DNA of 64,000 nt. Source: Sphagnum magellanicum. Lineage: Eukaryota > Streptophyta > Sphagnopsida > Sphagnales > Sphagnaceae. The position numbers were made by a program, and so were the translations under genes. Location of the stretch: the NCBI GenBank assembly GCA_021904315.1, contig CM038911.1, positions 4,685,390 to 4,749,389 of the forward strand. Direction: 5' to 3'. Below are positions 61,837-64,000 of the stretch, one piece after another. Below the pieces are notes generated by a model. That model worked only from the letters and a program-made list of their open reading frames with translations, had not been told where the DNA came from and did not search any database. Each line of letters starts with the position of its first letter. Within the stretch, counting starts at the first letter, position 1.

Positions 61837-62480
61837 GCTTCTTACACCTCATTCCTTACCTTCTTTGTCATTTTACTCTTCCCTTTGTTATGGTTGTCTT
61901 GCAACTCCCTTCATTCTAGTCTTGCATAACCAAATTTAAAGTTTATGGTGAACTCCATCATGTTCCTTTTCATTTACATTTTTGGCAAATGTAAGTGGTG
62001 GTATTGTGATTATCTTACATTCTTAGCATTGTTGCAAGCTTCATCAATACCTTGTTATAAGTGAGCTTCTTACACCATACTCCTTTTTTTTCCTTTTTTT
62101 TCTCTTATGGTTGTTTTTCAATTCCTTTCATTGTGGTCTTACATACCAAGGTTTAGGACTTATATGGTGAGCTCTTCCAAGTTGTTCCTTTTCATATATA
62201 TTTGCAAGTGTAGGTAATGATGTGGTCATTTTACAACTCCTAACATTGTTGCAAACATCATTAACACCTTGTTTCAAGTGAGCTTCTTACACATTATTCC
62301 TTATCATTTTTTTCATTTTGCATTATCTTTTCTTGTGTTTATTTTGCAACTATTTTCATTGTGGTTTTGCATAATAGGGTTTAACTTATGATGAACTCCT
62401 TCATATTATTCCTTTTCATTTAATTTTGCAAATGTAGGTGGTGGTGATGTGGTCATCTTGTAACTTTTGCACATGTTTTC
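61837..62480. repeat. Three tandem copies of a ~220-bp unit
   Basis: GCTTCTTACAC starts lie at 61,837, 62,065 and 62,282 (periods 228 and 217 bp). Each unit keeps the order CTTATGGTTGT-type block, TTGCAACT-CTTTCATT, TCTTGCATA, GGTGAACTCC, TTCCTTTTCAT, GCAAATGTAGGTGGTG and CAACACCTTGTT-AAGTGA. No coding potential. Confidence 0.75.
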
Positions 62481-64000
62481 ATTGTGGTCTTACTTTGTTG
62501 TGTAGAAAATCATAGTTGTCAATTATAAGTGAGAGGTGCAATACCTTTATTTTTTTGCAAACCATAACCTCCAAGGACAATTCAAAATGCAAACCTTCAT
62601 TTTTTCACAAACCATAATATCCATGGACAATGCAAACTACAATATTATCAATTTTTTACAAACCCTACTCTATCATGGTAATGGAAGGTGTAATAAACCC
62701 CAATGCCCATTTGTTATAAACCTTTTTTTTTGGTGGGAGAATGAACACATACCACAATATCTTTTGGAAATGTGTGTTCCATTTCCTTTTTATGTATTCC
62801 CTTTCCATGAAATATACAAAAGTTTTTTTTGGTTTACAAGTATTTTACTTTATGATAATGGAAGTGAAAGTTAGATTTCATGATTCATGTTTTGATTTCA
62901 TGTATAGGGCTTTGGCAAGTGAACAAGGGTATTTAGACTTAAAAGATTTAGCCCCATCACCAAATGAAAAAAGTCTTTGTAGTCTCCTTGCCTCTAGATG
63001 ATCTTGCATTGAAGGGCACCCATAACTTCTTGTTCAAAAATATTCATTTAAACACCAAAACCTTTACCACTAAAGAAACTCAATTGTGCATAAACTTCAT
63101 GTTGACTTTGTTTAAATAAATCAAGTTTTAAGTTTACAATGTATGATGTGAAGAAATGTATAAATGTATGTGAATTTTATAATGTTTAATACTTACACTT
63201 CTAAAGTTATTCACTTACATGAATGTAAATGAAAAATATTCATTTACATGTGAAATTCATATATTTAATATACATTTACCCAATGTGTATATAAAAAACC
63301 ATATAAAGGACACATATAACATTATTCTAACTTGCAAACTCCCTATGAACTTTGGTTTTGCAAGGCAAATTTAGCATGTTTGTGATGAAGATGGTATAAA
63401 TTATAATGACTAAAGGAGCTCACTCAAGACGGTGAAATACGAGTGTAAGTGTTGGTTCCATTGAAGATAGTGTTATATGTCTATAATCTTTAGTGGCGAA
63501 ATATCATTAAATTTCAACTTTGAAAGGTGGCCTTCTACCTCTATGCTTAAATGATAGGGCAAAAAAAAGGGAAAAATCACCAAAAGGCTACATACTAGAG
63601 TAAGTATTTTGCCTACAATTCCTTCTAAACCCTAATTCCTCTTGCCATCCATGGTGAGCCCACAACAATCCTAGCTGCTAGATGGCTCCATCAAGCCATC
63701 CAATATCACCATCTATTGCTAATCATTTTCCTCTTTCACCAAGACTACAATGCCCATTATCTTTTTCTCATCGCTTGTTGTCAAGTATGAAAAAGGTGGG
63801 ATCACCATCACTAGTTATGACTTTTTGCTTGAGTTTGCCAAATTTTACAGTTATGAAAGTTTTAGTTAGGTTTTGGTTTCATGATGTGCAATGGGGCATG
63901 GGCCATGGCTTTTAAGATTTGATGATTTAGTTGACCATTCAAGAATCACCATTGGTCAAAAATCAAAGCACACTAGTGAGTGTTGATTATAGTTTGTAAC
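62481..64000. other. AT-rich DNA with a loose ~60-bp repeat, no gene seen
   Basis: At 62,530-62,720 a string of the type TTTTTTTGCAAACCATAA-CTCCA-GGACAAT recurs about three times with divergence. The rest shows no gene. The open frame at 63,682-63,915 has no family resemblance and runs close to the right edge. Confidence 0.4.

Overview
The window looks like nuclear DNA of a land plant. It carries a DUF1677 gene (a plant-specific family), a secreted glycine/asparagine-rich protein gene, and decayed exons of plant-type gamma-tubulin complex component 4 (GCP4), MCM3 and an intron-containing PPR gene. Introns have GT...AG borders and the intergenic DNA is very AT-rich. A seedless plant (bryophyte, lycophyte or fern grade) is my best guess; the sequence alone does not settle it.

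Layout. 1-3.3 kb: minus-strand LINE, cut by the window edge and broken by several stops and at least one frameshift. 3.3-6.6 kb: intergenic, with a hairpin and a 191-bp MITE. 6.6-8.1 kb: the DUF1677 gene (minus) with a long leader and a GC-richer promoter area. 8.3-9.0 kb: a foldback element with an internal tandem duplication. 9-21.8 kb: AT-rich, no gene seen. 21.8-28.0 kb: more balanced composition but no recognised gene. 28.0-31.3 kb: a GCP4 pseudogene in two halves on opposite strands. 31.9-32.7 kb: a GC-rich patch and a composite minisatellite. 33-36.9 kb: AT-rich with a diverged tandem repeat. 36.9-41.1 kb: minus-strand gene remains (two unidentified exon-like stretches, a PPR fragment, and an MCM3 exon present twice about 1.3 kb apart) plus a 3 x 62-bp tandem array. 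43.6-44.8 kb: inverted repeats followed by a ~100-bp minisatellite. 44.8-53.7 kb: AT-rich with a 275-bp MITE and a 2 x 62-bp duplication. 53.7-54.8 kb: the second intact gene, a two-exon glycine/asparagine-rich secreted protein. 55-64 kb: AT-rich, with a G-quadruplex-type tract and a three-unit ~220-bp tandem repeat.

Only two genes look able to make a protein (DUF1677 and the GN-rich protein). They are about 47 kb apart and nothing links them functionally. The main interest lies in the debris: an internally inverted GCP4 gene, a duplicated MCM3 exon, and a dispersed family of short palindromes (core GTGATACCCA / TGGGTATCAC) that recurs across the window next to A/T tracts and TGTAAA-type ends. 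I found no CRISPR, no credible intact tRNA or rRNA gene, and no recognisable LTR element or organelle insert.
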